Assembly (NCBI GenBank): GCA_947176285.1
Contig: CAMWQF010000012.1
Location: 1-22,777 of the forward strand
Reading direction: 5' to 3'
Length of the DNA stretch: 22,777 bases
Source of the DNA: an uncultured Porphyromonadaceae bacterium
GTDB taxonomy: Bacteria > Bacteroidota > Bacteroidia > Bacteroidales > Muribaculaceae
The translations under genes were made by a program, and so were the position numbers. Numbering within the stretch: position 1 is the first letter of the stretch; every line of letters starts with the position of its first letter. Below the pieces are notes generated by a model. That model ran no database searches, was not told where the DNA came from, and was given only the letters and a program-made list of their open reading frames with translations. Positions 1 through 6,802 of the stretch are shown here, one piece after another.

Positions 1-86
1 CCCCAAGATGGACCCCAGCCCCATGACCATGACGGGCCCCATGACCAAGATGGTCCCCAACCCCATGACCAAGACCAGGATGGACC
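1..86 (-). repeat. Imperfect repeat encoding GPSW(SW)nGW units
   Basis: On the minus strand four successive units begin with Gly-Pro-Ser-Trp: 86-57 (GPSWSWSWGW), 56-39 (GPSWSW), 38-15 (GPSWSWGW) and 14-1 (GPSW, cut by the edge). Codons for the same residue differ between units (GGT, GGA and GGC for Gly; CCA and CCG for Pro; TCC, TCT and TCA for Ser). The protein pattern is therefore kept better than the DNA pattern, which argues for selection on the peptide rather than very recent slippage. The array continues beyond the window, so its full copy number is unknown. Confidence 0.85.
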
Positions 87-581
87 CCAATACCAGGGAT
101 CATACCATCCACCTATACTCCATCCGCCAAAGCCTACATTCCAATACCATGGATCATAACTATAATAAGGCCAACCGTAACGGTATGTCGGCATAAATGC
201 CGGAGTCAATCCATTGAATACAATGTCAACATTACCATAGGAATTTTGCAATACATCAGCAAGAATCTGAGAATTGTCGAGCACAATTGTAGGATTGTAA
301 TATTTTTGGATTTGCTGTGTGTAGACAAAATCCTCATCGGAACTTACCTTAGCACCAATTGTGTCGATAGGAGTGGTATAATATTGCCCACGAAGGTTGT
401 AGGTATCCACATCCATATCACTGAAATTCTCAATATAATTGGGATTTTTCTTCTTTGCACCTACATGTGTATCTTTTTTAGGATTATAATATATATCGTC
501 AACATAATCGTCGGCAAATACAGTAGCCGGTGCCAAACTACCAATTGCAAAAGCCGTTAGGAGTAAATTTCTTAATTTCAT
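1..581 (-). CDS. Secreted Trp/Gly/Ser/Pro-repeat protein, 3' end cut by window edge
   Basis: Read on the minus strand from the ATG at 581-579, the frame stays open to the window edge (193 whole codons plus 2 nt), so it is partial at its C-terminus. Residues 1-23 are a Sec signal peptide (basic start, Leu/Ala core, likely cut after VFA). Residues 24-130 are polar, rich in Tyr and Asp/Lys, with segments such as DDIYYNPKK and NFSDMDVDTYN. From about residue 137 the composition changes to aromatic: 17 Trp in residues 137-193, ending in units built on GPSWSW and GPSWSWGW. I recall similar uncharacterised proteins in Bacteroidales, but assign no function. An envelope or extracellular location is inferred from the signal peptide. 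It follows trmN6 on the same strand after an 83-bp gap in which I see no consensus promoter. The plus-strand reading of the repeat is only its antisense shadow. Confidence 0.8.
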   Translation of the reverse strand, partial: MKLRNLLLTAFAIGSLAPATVFADDYVDDIYYNPKKDTHVGAKKKNPNYIENFSDMDVDTYNLRGQYYTTPIDTIGAKVSSDEDFVYTQQIQKYYNPTIVLDNSQILADVLQNSYGNVDIVFNGLTPAFMPTYRYGWPYYSYDPWYWNVGFGGWSIGGWYDPWYWGPSWSWSWGWGPSWSWGPSWSWGWGPSW

Positions 582-664
582 AGCGCGATTCTGTTAAATT
601 AATTTACACTATTATTTTACTTTTTTACTATTAAGACAATCTAATGAACAATTGGTTTAAAAGT

Positions 665-1405
665 TCAGAATTTCAAGTAAAAATCCTTACATAGATTGCG
701 ATATTCTTCAGATGGAGTGCCTCTGGATATTTCCAATGTCAGATATTCTATTTCAATCCCGGAAGCACACCTCTCCCCTTTTTGAAGTTGCCATTGAAGT
801 AGAGTTCTTTTATATGAAGCATCTTTATTTCCACGCACAAGGCACTTTCTCATCAACGAAAACCCCAGACGCTTAGCTTCTTCCTCCAATGATAAAGATA
901 TCTCTGATGGAACTATCATAGCAACTGACCCATTGGAACTCAATAAAGAAACAGAACTCTTCAACAACGAGGTTGGAGAAAGTCTCCCTTGATGTCTTGC
1001 CCTTTCTCGAGAAGTGACTGTTTCTTTGACTCCTGAATCAAAATAAGGGGGATTCGAAACTATCAAATCAAGATTGGAGAAATATCCTTTATCAAGATCT
1101 AATGGAAAATCACCATGCTGAAAACTAACTCGTTCGCTCCAAGGAAAACTTTTAAGATTATCATTTGCTTCCTCAATAGAATCTTTGTCAATATCTATTC
1201 CTATGATTTCAGCCATATTACATCTTTGTGCCAAAATAAAGGCGATCAGACCACATCCACAGCCAACATCCAAAATGGATTTTGATCCATCTATTTTAGT
1301 CCAGCAACCAATCAGCACACCATCGACACCAATTTTCATGGCACTTCTGTGATGACTAAGAGAAAAATGCTTGAATCTGAATAGAGAATTATCCTTGCTC
1401 ATCAT
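665..1405 (-). CDS. trmN6: tRNA1(Val) A37 N6-methyltransferase (TrmN6/YfiC family)
   Basis: This is a Rossmann-fold S-adenosylmethionine-dependent methyltransferase of 246 residues, the usual size for the family, which methylates N6 of adenine 37 in tRNA1(Val). Visible motifs are the SAM-binding loop ILDVGCGCGLIA (44-55), an acidic strand end at IGIDID (69-73), the catalytic NPPYF (118-122) typical of N6-adenine methyltransferases, and RARHQG (135-140), a TrmN6 hallmark. The N-terminal FRFKHFSLSH segment is also typical. The start codon lies in ATGATGA, overlapping the stop of yraN, so translation is probably coupled. Either of the two adjacent ATGs could be used. It appears to be the last gene of a nadC-yraN-trmN6 unit. 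Substrate specificity is by family only. Confidence 0.9.
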   Translation of the reverse strand: MMSKDNSLFRFKHFSLSHHRSAMKIGVDGVLIGCWTKIDGSKSILDVGCGCGLIAFILAQRCNMAEIIGIDIDKDSIEEANDNLKSFPWSERVSFQHGDFPLDLDKGYFSNLDLIVSNPPYFDSGVKETVTSRERARHQGRLSPTSLLKSSVSLLSSNGSVAMIVPSEISLSLEEEAKRLGFSLMRKCLVRGNKDASYKRTLLQWQLQKGERCASGIEIEYLTLEISRGTPSEEYRNLCKDFYLKF

Positions 1406-1803
1406 CTGCTTCTTAAAGGAGGAAGAAAGGCATCTTCGAGATAATCAAGTTTATAATCGTCGATATTTCCACTGACTGCCGCTACATCAAAGCGATAATA
1501 GTACTCATAATCCTGTGATTGAAGGTATGAATTGGCTCCTCTCACTACGTGTTTTATCTTTTCTGATGTAATGGCTTCAGCAGGATCAACATCCCTGTCT
1601 GAACGAGCCTTAACTTCCACAAAAATCAGCGTATCATCTTTCTGGGCAATAAGGTCGATCTCGCTCTTTGAAGAATGCGGTCTCCAATTTCGTTCTCTGA
1701 CAGTATATCCCTTTGAAATGAGGAATTCACAGACAATATTTTCAGCCTGTTTGCCCCATTTCAAGGCCTCTTCTTTTTTCCCGGATAAATTTTTTTCAGA
1801 CAT
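1402..1803 (-). CDS. yraN: YraN/UPF0102 family nuclease-fold protein
   Basis: A 133-residue protein matching the UPF0102 (YraN) family in length and motif order: GKQAEN (17-22), RNWR (38-41), SEIDLIA (47-53) and FVEVKAR (61-67). The E-x(n)-EID-x(n)-ExK arrangement is that of restriction-endonuclease-like and Holliday-junction-resolvase-like folds, so metal-dependent DNA cleavage is plausible, but the physiological role of the family is not settled. It sits 18 nt after nadC and overlaps trmN6 by 4 nt, so it is very probably translated from the same mRNA. No unusual features. The family assignment is strong and the biochemical role is inference. Confidence 0.9.
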   Translation of the reverse strand: MSEKNLSGKKEEALKWGKQAENIVCEFLISKGYTVRERNWRPHSSKSEIDLIAQKDDTLIFVEVKARSDRDVDPAEAITSEKIKHVVRGANSYLQSQDYEYYYRFDVAAVSGNIDDYKLDYLEDAFLPPLRSR

Positions 1804-1821
1804 ATAGCAACTGATAAATCA

Positions 1822-2673
1822 TCAGAATGCCTTGAACGACATATCAAGACCCTTAACACTATGAGTCAATGCTCCAACAGAAATGAAGTCTACTCCAGTC
1901 TCTCCATAAGAACGCAGAGTATCAAAAGTGATACCGCCAGAAGATTCTGTCTCAACTCTTCCATCAACTAAAGCAACTGCCTCGCGAGTGAGTTCTGGTG
2001 TAAAATTATCGAACATTATCCTATCTACGCCACCGATCTCAAGAACTTTCTTAATATCATCAAGACTGCGGCATTCAACTTCGATCTTAAGATTATCCTT
2101 ACCGTTGGCTGCACAATATTCCTTTGCACGCTTTACGGCTTGTTCGATTCCTCCCGCAAAATCTTCATGATTGTCTTTAATGAGAATCATATCAAAAAGT
2201 CCGATCCTGTGATTTATACCGCCCCCAATTTTTACTGCCTCTTTCTCAAGCATACGCATTCCCGGGGTAGTCTTGCGAGTATCTAATACGCGCGTCTTTA
2301 ATCCTTTTAGTTGGTCTTGATACTTACGCGTCATAGTGGCTACTCCACTCATGCGTTGCATGATATTAAGCATTGTGCGTTCTGCCACAAGCAGGCTTCT
2401 TACAGGACCTTCCGCAGTGAATGCTATGTCTCCCGGATTTACCTCATCTCCATCTTTAAGCATTAAATTGACCTTAATGGAAGGATCCAGCTTATGAAGC
2501 ACCTTCTGTGCAATATCTACTCCTGCAAGTATTCCTTTTTCTTTTATGAGTAATTTTGAGCGTCCCATAGCATCAGCCGGAATAGTTGAGAGAGTGGTAT
2601 GGTCGCCATCGCCAATATCTTCTGAAAAGGCGAGGTCAAGAAGCACGTCAATAAGTTCGTCTTTAGTTTTCAT
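1822..2673 (-). CDS. nadC: Quinolinate phosphoribosyltransferase (decarboxylating)
   Basis: Catalyses quinolinate + PRPP to nicotinate mononucleotide + CO2 + PPi, the step that feeds de novo NAD synthesis; cytoplasmic. At 283 residues it is full length. Motifs in order: EDIGDGDHTT (18-27), AERTMLNIMQRMSG (97-110), RVLDTRKTTPGMR (128-140), KIGGGINHRIGLFD (148-161), IKDNH (165-169), EVEC (198-201), DRIMFDN (217-223), ESSGGI (243-248) and the phosphate-binding end DFISVGALTHS (262-272). It is the first gene of the minus-strand unit with yraN and trmN6. A predicted -7 box lies at 2719-2726, giving a leader of about 40 nt. The upstream gene rlmH is divergent. nadA and nadB are not in the window. 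Confidence 0.97.
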   Translation of the reverse strand: MKTKDELIDVLLDLAFSEDIGDGDHTTLSTIPADAMGRSKLLIKEKGILAGVDIAQKVLHKLDPSIKVNLMLKDGDEVNPGDIAFTAEGPVRSLLVAERTMLNIMQRMSGVATMTRKYQDQLKGLKTRVLDTRKTTPGMRMLEKEAVKIGGGINHRIGLFDMILIKDNHEDFAGGIEQAVKRAKEYCAANGKDNLKIEVECRSLDDIKKVLEIGGVDRIMFDNFTPELTREAVALVDGRVETESSGGITFDTLRSYGETGVDFISVGALTHSVKGLDMSFKAF

Positions 2674-2690
2674 AATTCAAAATTCTTCGC

Positions 2691-2698
2691 TAATTTTG
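2691..2698 (+). promoter_or_regulatory. Predicted -7 promoter box for rlmH
   Basis: TAATTTTG matches TAnnTTTG exactly and lies 37 nt before the rlmH start, giving a predicted transcription start near 2705. The -33 region is weak (no clear TTTG). It lies inside the predicted leader of nadC, so this promoter and the nadC promoter face each other. Confidence 0.5.
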
Positions 2699-2718
2699 CA
2701 CTAAATTATTAATTAATG

Positions 2719-2726
2719 CAAAGGTA
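2719..2726 (-). promoter_or_regulatory. Predicted -7 promoter box for nadC
   Basis: On the minus strand the sequence reads TACCTTTG, an exact match to the Bacteroidales -7 consensus TAnnTTTG. Transcription would start near position 2712 and run into nadC. I see no good TTTG -33 element at the expected distance, so confidence is moderate. The box lies within the predicted 5' leader of the opposing rlmH transcript. Confidence 0.5.
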
Positions 2727-2735
2727 ATAAAAATT

Positions 2736-3209
2736 ATGGATATTATACTAATTACAGTAGGAAAAACAACTACTGACTATATACAAACAGGGATAGACGA
2801 ATATTGCAAGCGTCTTAAACGCTATATTCCATTTTCGATAAAGCATCTTCCGGATATAAAAAATGCCCGAAAACTAACCGAAAGTCAACAAAAGGAGGAA
2901 GAAGGGAAATTGATTCTTGCGGAAGTTACTTCTGCCGACAACGTCATTCTTCTCGATGAACGGGGAGAAATGCTGACTTCCAGAGGGTTTTCCGATTTCA
3001 TTCAGAAAGGGATGCTGGGAGGAAAGAAAAGGATGGTATTCATCGTGGGTGGACCATATGGATTCTCCCGGGAAGTCTATGCCCGAGCCAATACACAACT
3101 TTCCTTTTCAAGAATGACATTCAGTCATGAGATGATCCGTTTATTCTTTACTGAGCAAGTATATCGGGCTATGACAATTTTAAAGGGAGAACCTTATCAC
3201 CATGATTGA
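2736..3209 (+). CDS. rlmH: 23S rRNA pseudouridine-1915 N3-methyltransferase
   Basis: A SPOUT-class methyltransferase that modifies pseudouridine 1915 in helix 69 of 23S rRNA on assembled 70S ribosomes. The 157-residue length is standard. Motifs: VGKT (8-11) near the N-terminus, LDERG (73-77), the SAM-knot loop IVGGPYGF (103-110), FSRMTFSHEMIRLFFTEQVY (124-143) and the C-terminal YHHD (154-157), which carries conserved Tyr/His residues of the active site. It is divergent from nadC and ends 7 bp before the convergent C-GCAxxG-C-C gene. No terminator hairpin is visible between the two. The start is fixed by the standard MDIILITVGK opening. Confidence 0.97.
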   Translation: MDIILITVGKTTTDYIQTGIDEYCKRLKRYIPFSIKHLPDIKNARKLTESQQKEEEGKLILAEVTSADNVILLDERGEMLTSRGFSDFIQKGMLGGKKRMVFIVGGPYGFSREVYARANTQLSFSRMTFSHEMIRLFFTEQVYRAMTILKGEPYHHD

Positions 3210-3216
3210 TTAGACG

Positions 3217-3690
3217 TCAGTTCTTAAATGCATTCTTTATCTCAGACAGTATCCCTGAATGATGATGAGCAAGTTCGGGATGAGATTCTAAGAAAATTTC
3301 AATACCTTGCTTGATCAATTCCGGGCATTTGCGGGTATCTTCTTTTCCTTTCAGGTCACAACATAGACTGCGATCTCCGTTTTCTTTGGAAAATCTGTCA
3401 AGCATTGCTTTAGTATTCCACATCACTTTGGACTTGTCTTCAGGCCCATATCCCTTGGAAAGAAGTCCTTCGGCAATTCCCAGAATAGAAATCACACCGC
3501 AAATTCCACCCGACCCGGCAAAGCCTGTGCCATATGCAGCCCCCATTTTCGCTGCTTGTTTTTCCTGTAATCCTAATTTGTCAGAAAGAGCCATCAGTAC
3601 GCATTGAGCGCATCCAAACCCTTGATTTCTAAGTTCTATGGCATGATTTTGACTCTTCTCTATCTCTTTATAAATATCTGATTTTTCCAT
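3217..3690 (-). CDS. C-GCAxxG-C-C family (putative redox) protein
   Basis: A 157-residue protein with the spaced cysteines of the C_GCAxxG_C_C family: GFGCAQC (24-30, Cys27 and Cys30), GGICG (61-65, Cys64), CCDLKG (110-115, Cys110 and Cys111) and KCPELI (121-126, Cys122). The conserved cysteines suggest redox or metal-binding activity, but no reaction is established that I can name. There is no signal peptide. An in-frame ATG at 3741 would add 17 residues. I prefer 3690 because a -7 promoter box at 3724-3731 lies inside that extension, so the mRNA would begin downstream of 3741, and because the added residues are not family-like. It is convergent with rlmH (7-bp gap) and divergent from the SGNH gene. 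Confidence 0.85.
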   Translation of the reverse strand: MEKSDIYKEIEKSQNHAIELRNQGFGCAQCVLMALSDKLGLQEKQAAKMGAAYGTGFAGSGGICGVISILGIAEGLLSKGYGPEDKSKVMWNTKAMLDRFSKENGDRSLCCDLKGKEDTRKCPELIKQGIEIFLESHPELAHHHSGILSEIKNAFKN

Positions 3691-3723
3691 GATTCTTAAT
3701 TTAATTAAAAGGTATCTATACGG

Positions 3724-3731
3724 CAAAGTTA
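3724..3731 (-). promoter_or_regulatory. Predicted -7 box for the C-GCAxxG-C-C gene
   Basis: Minus-strand TAACTTTG fits TAnnTTTG. Predicted transcription start is near 3717, giving a leader of about 27 nt to the ATG at 3690. A TTTG lies upstream (3755-3758), but the 23-bp spacing is longer than the usual 19-21. This site decides the start choice of the gene. Confidence 0.5.
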
Positions 3732-3795
3732 TAAAATCCAAATGATATAGCCAACAAATTTATAATTTTTTCAACACTTCATGGTGAGATTTATA

Positions 3796-3825
3796 TTGAT
3801 GATTGAAAAAAAATGATTAAATTTG
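3796..3825 (+). promoter_or_regulatory. Predicted promoter of the triple-SGNH esterase gene
   Basis: TTG at 3796-3798, a 19-bp spacer, then TAAATTTG at 3818-3825. Both spacing and -7 box agree with the Bacteroidales housekeeping promoter. Predicted start is near 3832, about 30 nt before the ATG at 3864. The rest of the 173-bp divergent region (3691-3863) is AT-rich, and I see no operator-like inverted repeat in it. Confidence 0.6.
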
Positions 3826-3863
3826 CATAAAATAACTGAATAACCTAATAACCATATATAGAC

Positions 3864-6689
3864 ATGAAACCTTTGAAGCAATTTTTATCGGTAGCGGGAC
3901 TCGCTTGCGCTGCTTTAGGCATAGCCACAGCGCAAGACAGCAAGCCTCAATCTATGCCTGATGTCAATCAGGTGATAGACAATACCCCGGACAGCATCAA
4001 TAAAGCCCGTACAGCAAGACCTATTTCAGGTTCCTCAAGAATCGGCGATAATCCGGTGCTTTTCCTTGTGGGTAACTCAACCATGCGCACCGGAACATTG
4101 GGCAACGGAGACAACGGCCAATGGGGTTGGGGATATTATGCACCGGATTTCTTCGATAAGAATAAAATAACTGTTGAGAACCATGCTCTGGGAGGCATGA
4201 GCAGCCGAACTTTCTACAACGTTCTTTGGAAAGACGTATTGGAGGGTGTACGTCCCGGCGACTGGGTCATCATTGAACTCGGACATAACGACAACGGACC
4301 ATTCGATAGCGGTCGTGCAAGAGCAACTATTAAAGGAATTGGCGATGAAGTATTACCTGTAGTAATCAAAGAGACCGGTGTGCGCGACACGGTCTATTCA
4401 TATGGAGAATATATGCGTCGCTACGTGCGCGAGGTCAAAGCCAAAGGAGCCCACCCTATCCTGTTTTCTCTTACTCCTAGAATGGCATGGGATGATAAGG
4501 ACAGCACTAAAGTGACCCGAGTTAACCAGACTTTTGGACTTTGGGCAAAACAGGTTGCAGAAGCAGAAAATGTTCCTTTTGTTGACCTTAATGATATTAC
4601 AGCAACAAAATTTGAAAAATTTGGCAAGGATAAAGTCAAGACAATGTTCTACATTGACCGAATCCACACATCTGCTTTCGGAGCAAAGGTGAATGCTGAG
4701 TCCGCAGCCGAAGGTATTGCCGCCCTGGAAGGAGTCGAACTAAAGGATTATCTACTCCCCTTCCCGGTTGACACAATTACCGGAAAGAGTCGCAAGCCAG
4801 GTAAACCTGTTCTTTTCACAATTGGCGACAGCACTGTGAAAAATGAGGATAAAGACGACGATAGCATGTGGGGTTGGGGAAGCGTTATTGCTGAACTTTT
4901 CGATCCGGAAAAGATCACAGTAGAGAATCATGCTATGGCAGGCAGGAGCGCACGTACATTTCTTGATGAAGGAAGATGGGACAAGGTCTACAATGCTCTT
5001 CAGCCCGGCGATTATGTCATAATGCAGTTCGGACATAATGATGGAGGCGATATAAATACCGGTAAAGCACGTGGTGAACTTCATGGTTCCGGACCGGAAA
5101 GCAAAGTTTTCAAGATGGAAAAGACAGGCATCAATCAAGTAGTATATACTTACGGATGGTACATACGAAAATTCATAATGGATGCAAAAGAAAAAGGTGC
5201 AATTCCTATCGTATTAAGCCATACGCCACGCAACAAGTGGAAAGACGGAAAAATTGAAAGCAATGCTGACAGTTATGGCAAATGGGCGAAAGACGCTGCA
5301 AGAGAAGCCGGAGCATATTACATTGACCTGAACAGCATATCCGGCAAGAAATTCCAGGAATTAGGAGAATCCGGTACTCCTCCATATTATAAGAAAGACC
5401 ATACTCACACTTCTAAAAAAGGTGCTAGACTTAATGCGGCAAGTATCGCAGAAGGTCTACGTGGCACTGACTGCACACTTCAAGAATATCTGCTTCCTGT
5501 ATTTCCTAAAACTTTCATGATGAACGGAAGCATTCCAACATTCAATGAATTTGACGGATATGGATATGACTTCAACAGCAAGCCTGCCGCTAAAGGGAGC
5601 AACCCTTATTTCTTTTCAGTGAATGTTCCGGATGGCAACTATATGGTGACAGTGAAACTTGGAGATAAAAAAAGAAAGTCTCATACAATGGTAAGGGCAG
5701 AAAACAGACGCCTGATGCTTGATGCCGTATCACTCCCTAAAAATAAATTTGAGGAATATTCCTTTATTATCAACAAGCGTTCACCCGGAATCAATCTTAA
5801 AGATACCGTAAGACTGAATCAGCGTGAGATAGGGGTTTGCAACTGGGACAACAAGTTAACACTTGAATTTACCGGAGATGCTCCGGCAGTGGAGAGCGTA
5901 ACAATTCGACCGGTAGAAGAATCAGACAATGTCACCACCTTATTTTATTGTGGAGACAGCACCGTTGTAGACCAGGCAGAAGAACCATGGGCAAGTTGGG
6001 GACAGATAATTCCGGCATATTTCGATAATCGGATTGCAGTGTCAAATCAGGCTGAAAGTGGACAAAAAACCTCTTCTTTCTTTAGCAGCAAGCGATATGA
6101 CAAAGTTTTGTCAATGGCAAAACCGGGAGACTATGTTTTCGTAGAGTTTGGACATAACGATGAGAAGGATAAAGGAGCCGGCTCAGGAGCATATTATAAT
6201 TATGCTCACAATTTGAAAATATTCGTAGACCGTGCACGAAAACAAGGCCTTAATGTAGTTTTCCTGACCCCTACCGCTCGTAGAAGTTTCGATAAAGACG
6301 GAAAAATCATCAATACCCATGGCGAATATCCAAAGGCGATGAAAGAAGTTGCCGAAAGAGAAAATGTTCCTGTCATCGACATCACAGAAATGACAACTAC
6401 TCTTTATGAAACTTTAGGAGTGGAGGGAAGCAAAAAAGCTTTGGTGCATTATCCAGCCGGAACATTTAAGGGACAGGATAAGGAACTGGCAGACAATACC
6501 CACTTCAATACCTATGGTGCTACTCAAGTGGCAAAATGTGTAAGGGAAGGTATAGCCGAAAAACTTCCTGAATTGGCAAAACATCTTAAACCATACACAA
6601 AATACTCTCCTTCTCAACCTGATGATCCGAACATTTTCTACTGGCCTCTCTCCACATTTGTTAAAATAGAGAAGCCATTAGGGAATTGA
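3864..6689 (+). CDS. Secreted triple-SGNH esterase, rhamnogalacturonan acetylesterase-like
   Basis: This 941-residue protein begins with a Sec signal peptide (residues 1-23, likely cut after ATA) and holds three SGNH hydrolase modules. Domain 1, about 62-300: GNST (70-73), GHND (140-143), D265-x-x-H268. Domain 2, about 314-546: GDST (321-324), GHND (390-393), D512-x-x-H515. Domain 3, about 690-905: GDST (697-700), GHND (763-766), D877-x-x-H880. A beta-rich, probably carbohydrate-binding segment (about 555-685) lies between domains 2 and 3. Domains 1 and 2 are close to each other (shared KITVENHA and a YLLP end) and domain 3 is more diverged. Relatives remove acetyl groups from rhamnogalacturonan in pectin; family CE12 is my best assignment. 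Each module keeps Ser, Asp and His, but domain 1 has Asn in place of the block-I Asp. It has its own promoter and terminator and is predicted to be periplasmic. The substrate is inferred. Confidence 0.88.
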   Translation: MKPLKQFLSVAGLACAALGIATAQDSKPQSMPDVNQVIDNTPDSINKARTARPISGSSRIGDNPVLFLVGNSTMRTGTLGNGDNGQWGWGYYAPDFFDKNKITVENHALGGMSSRTFYNVLWKDVLEGVRPGDWVIIELGHNDNGPFDSGRARATIKGIGDEVLPVVIKETGVRDTVYSYGEYMRRYVREVKAKGAHPILFSLTPRMAWDDKDSTKVTRVNQTFGLWAKQVAEAENVPFVDLNDITATKFEKFGKDKVKTMFYIDRIHTSAFGAKVNAESAAEGIAALEGVELKDYLLPFPVDTITGKSRKPGKPVLFTIGDSTVKNEDKDDDSMWGWGSVIAELFDPEKITVENHAMAGRSARTFLDEGRWDKVYNALQPGDYVIMQFGHNDGGDINTGKARGELHGSGPESKVFKMEKTGINQVVYTYGWYIRKFIMDAKEKGAIPIVLSHTPRNKWKDGKIESNADSYGKWAKDAAREAGAYYIDLNSISGKKFQELGESGTPPYYKKDHTHTSKKGARLNAASIAEGLRGTDCTLQEYLLPVFPKTFMMNGSIPTFNEFDGYGYDFNSKPAAKGSNPYFFSVNVPDGNYMVTVKLGDKKRKSHTMVRAENRRLMLDAVSLPKNKFEEYSFIINKRSPGINLKDTVRLNQREIGVCNWDNKLTLEFTGDAPAVESVTIRPVEESDNVTTLFYCGDSTVVDQAEEPWASWGQIIPAYFDNRIAVSNQAESGQKTSSFFSSKRYDKVLSMAKPGDYVFVEFGHNDEKDKGAGSGAYYNYAHNLKIFVDRARKQGLNVVFLTPTARRSFDKDGKIINTHGEYPKAMKEVAERENVPVIDITEMTTTLYETLGVEGSKKALVHYPAGTFKGQDKELADNTHFNTYGATQVAKCVREGIAEKLPELAKHLKPYTKYSPSQPDDPNIFYWPLSTFVKIEKPLGN

Positions 6690-6707
6690 TTCGATTTTAA
6701 TAATTCT

Positions 6708-6736
6708 ACCGCTGCCACTTCCGGCAGCGGTTTTTT
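6708..6736 (+). terminator. Intrinsic terminator after the triple-SGNH gene
   Basis: ACCGCTGCC (6708-6716) pairs perfectly with GGCAGCGGT (6723-6731) around a 6-nt loop, followed by a T run to 6736. It lies 19 nt after the stop codon and before the pyrG promoter, separating the two transcription units. Confidence 0.92.
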
Positions 6737-6747
6737 AATTTCTTTCA

Positions 6748-6779
6748 TTTGCGAATATCGGGAAAAATTTGTAATTTTG
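6748..6779 (+). promoter_or_regulatory. Predicted promoter of the pyrG operon
   Basis: TTTG at 6748-6751, a 20-bp spacer and TAATTTTG at 6772-6779 form the best Bacteroidales-type promoter in the window. Predicted start is near 6786, leaving a leader of about 17 nt before the ATG at 6803, too short for an attenuator or riboswitch. It is the only promoter I recognise for the seven plus-strand genes that follow. Confidence 0.7.
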
Positions 6780-6802
6780 CGTGCTGAATAAATATATACA
6801 GC

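Noticed and set aside
8..196. Plus-strand open frame giving a Met/Pro/Thr/Asp-rich repetitive peptide
   Set aside because: It is the antisense of the Trp-repeat coding region on the minus strand, which has a signal peptide and a longer intact frame.
246..560. Plus-strand 104-residue open frame
   Set aside because: Antisense to the N-terminal half of the secreted minus-strand protein; hydrophobic and without recognisable features.
582..664. Possible promoter or terminator between trmN6 and the Trp-repeat gene
   Set aside because: AT-rich, but no TAnnTTTG match and no hairpin with a T run; nothing supportable was found.
4752..5138. Minus-strand 128-residue open frame inside the triple-SGNH gene
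   Set aside because: Fully antisense to a conserved SGNH domain; no promoter or motif.
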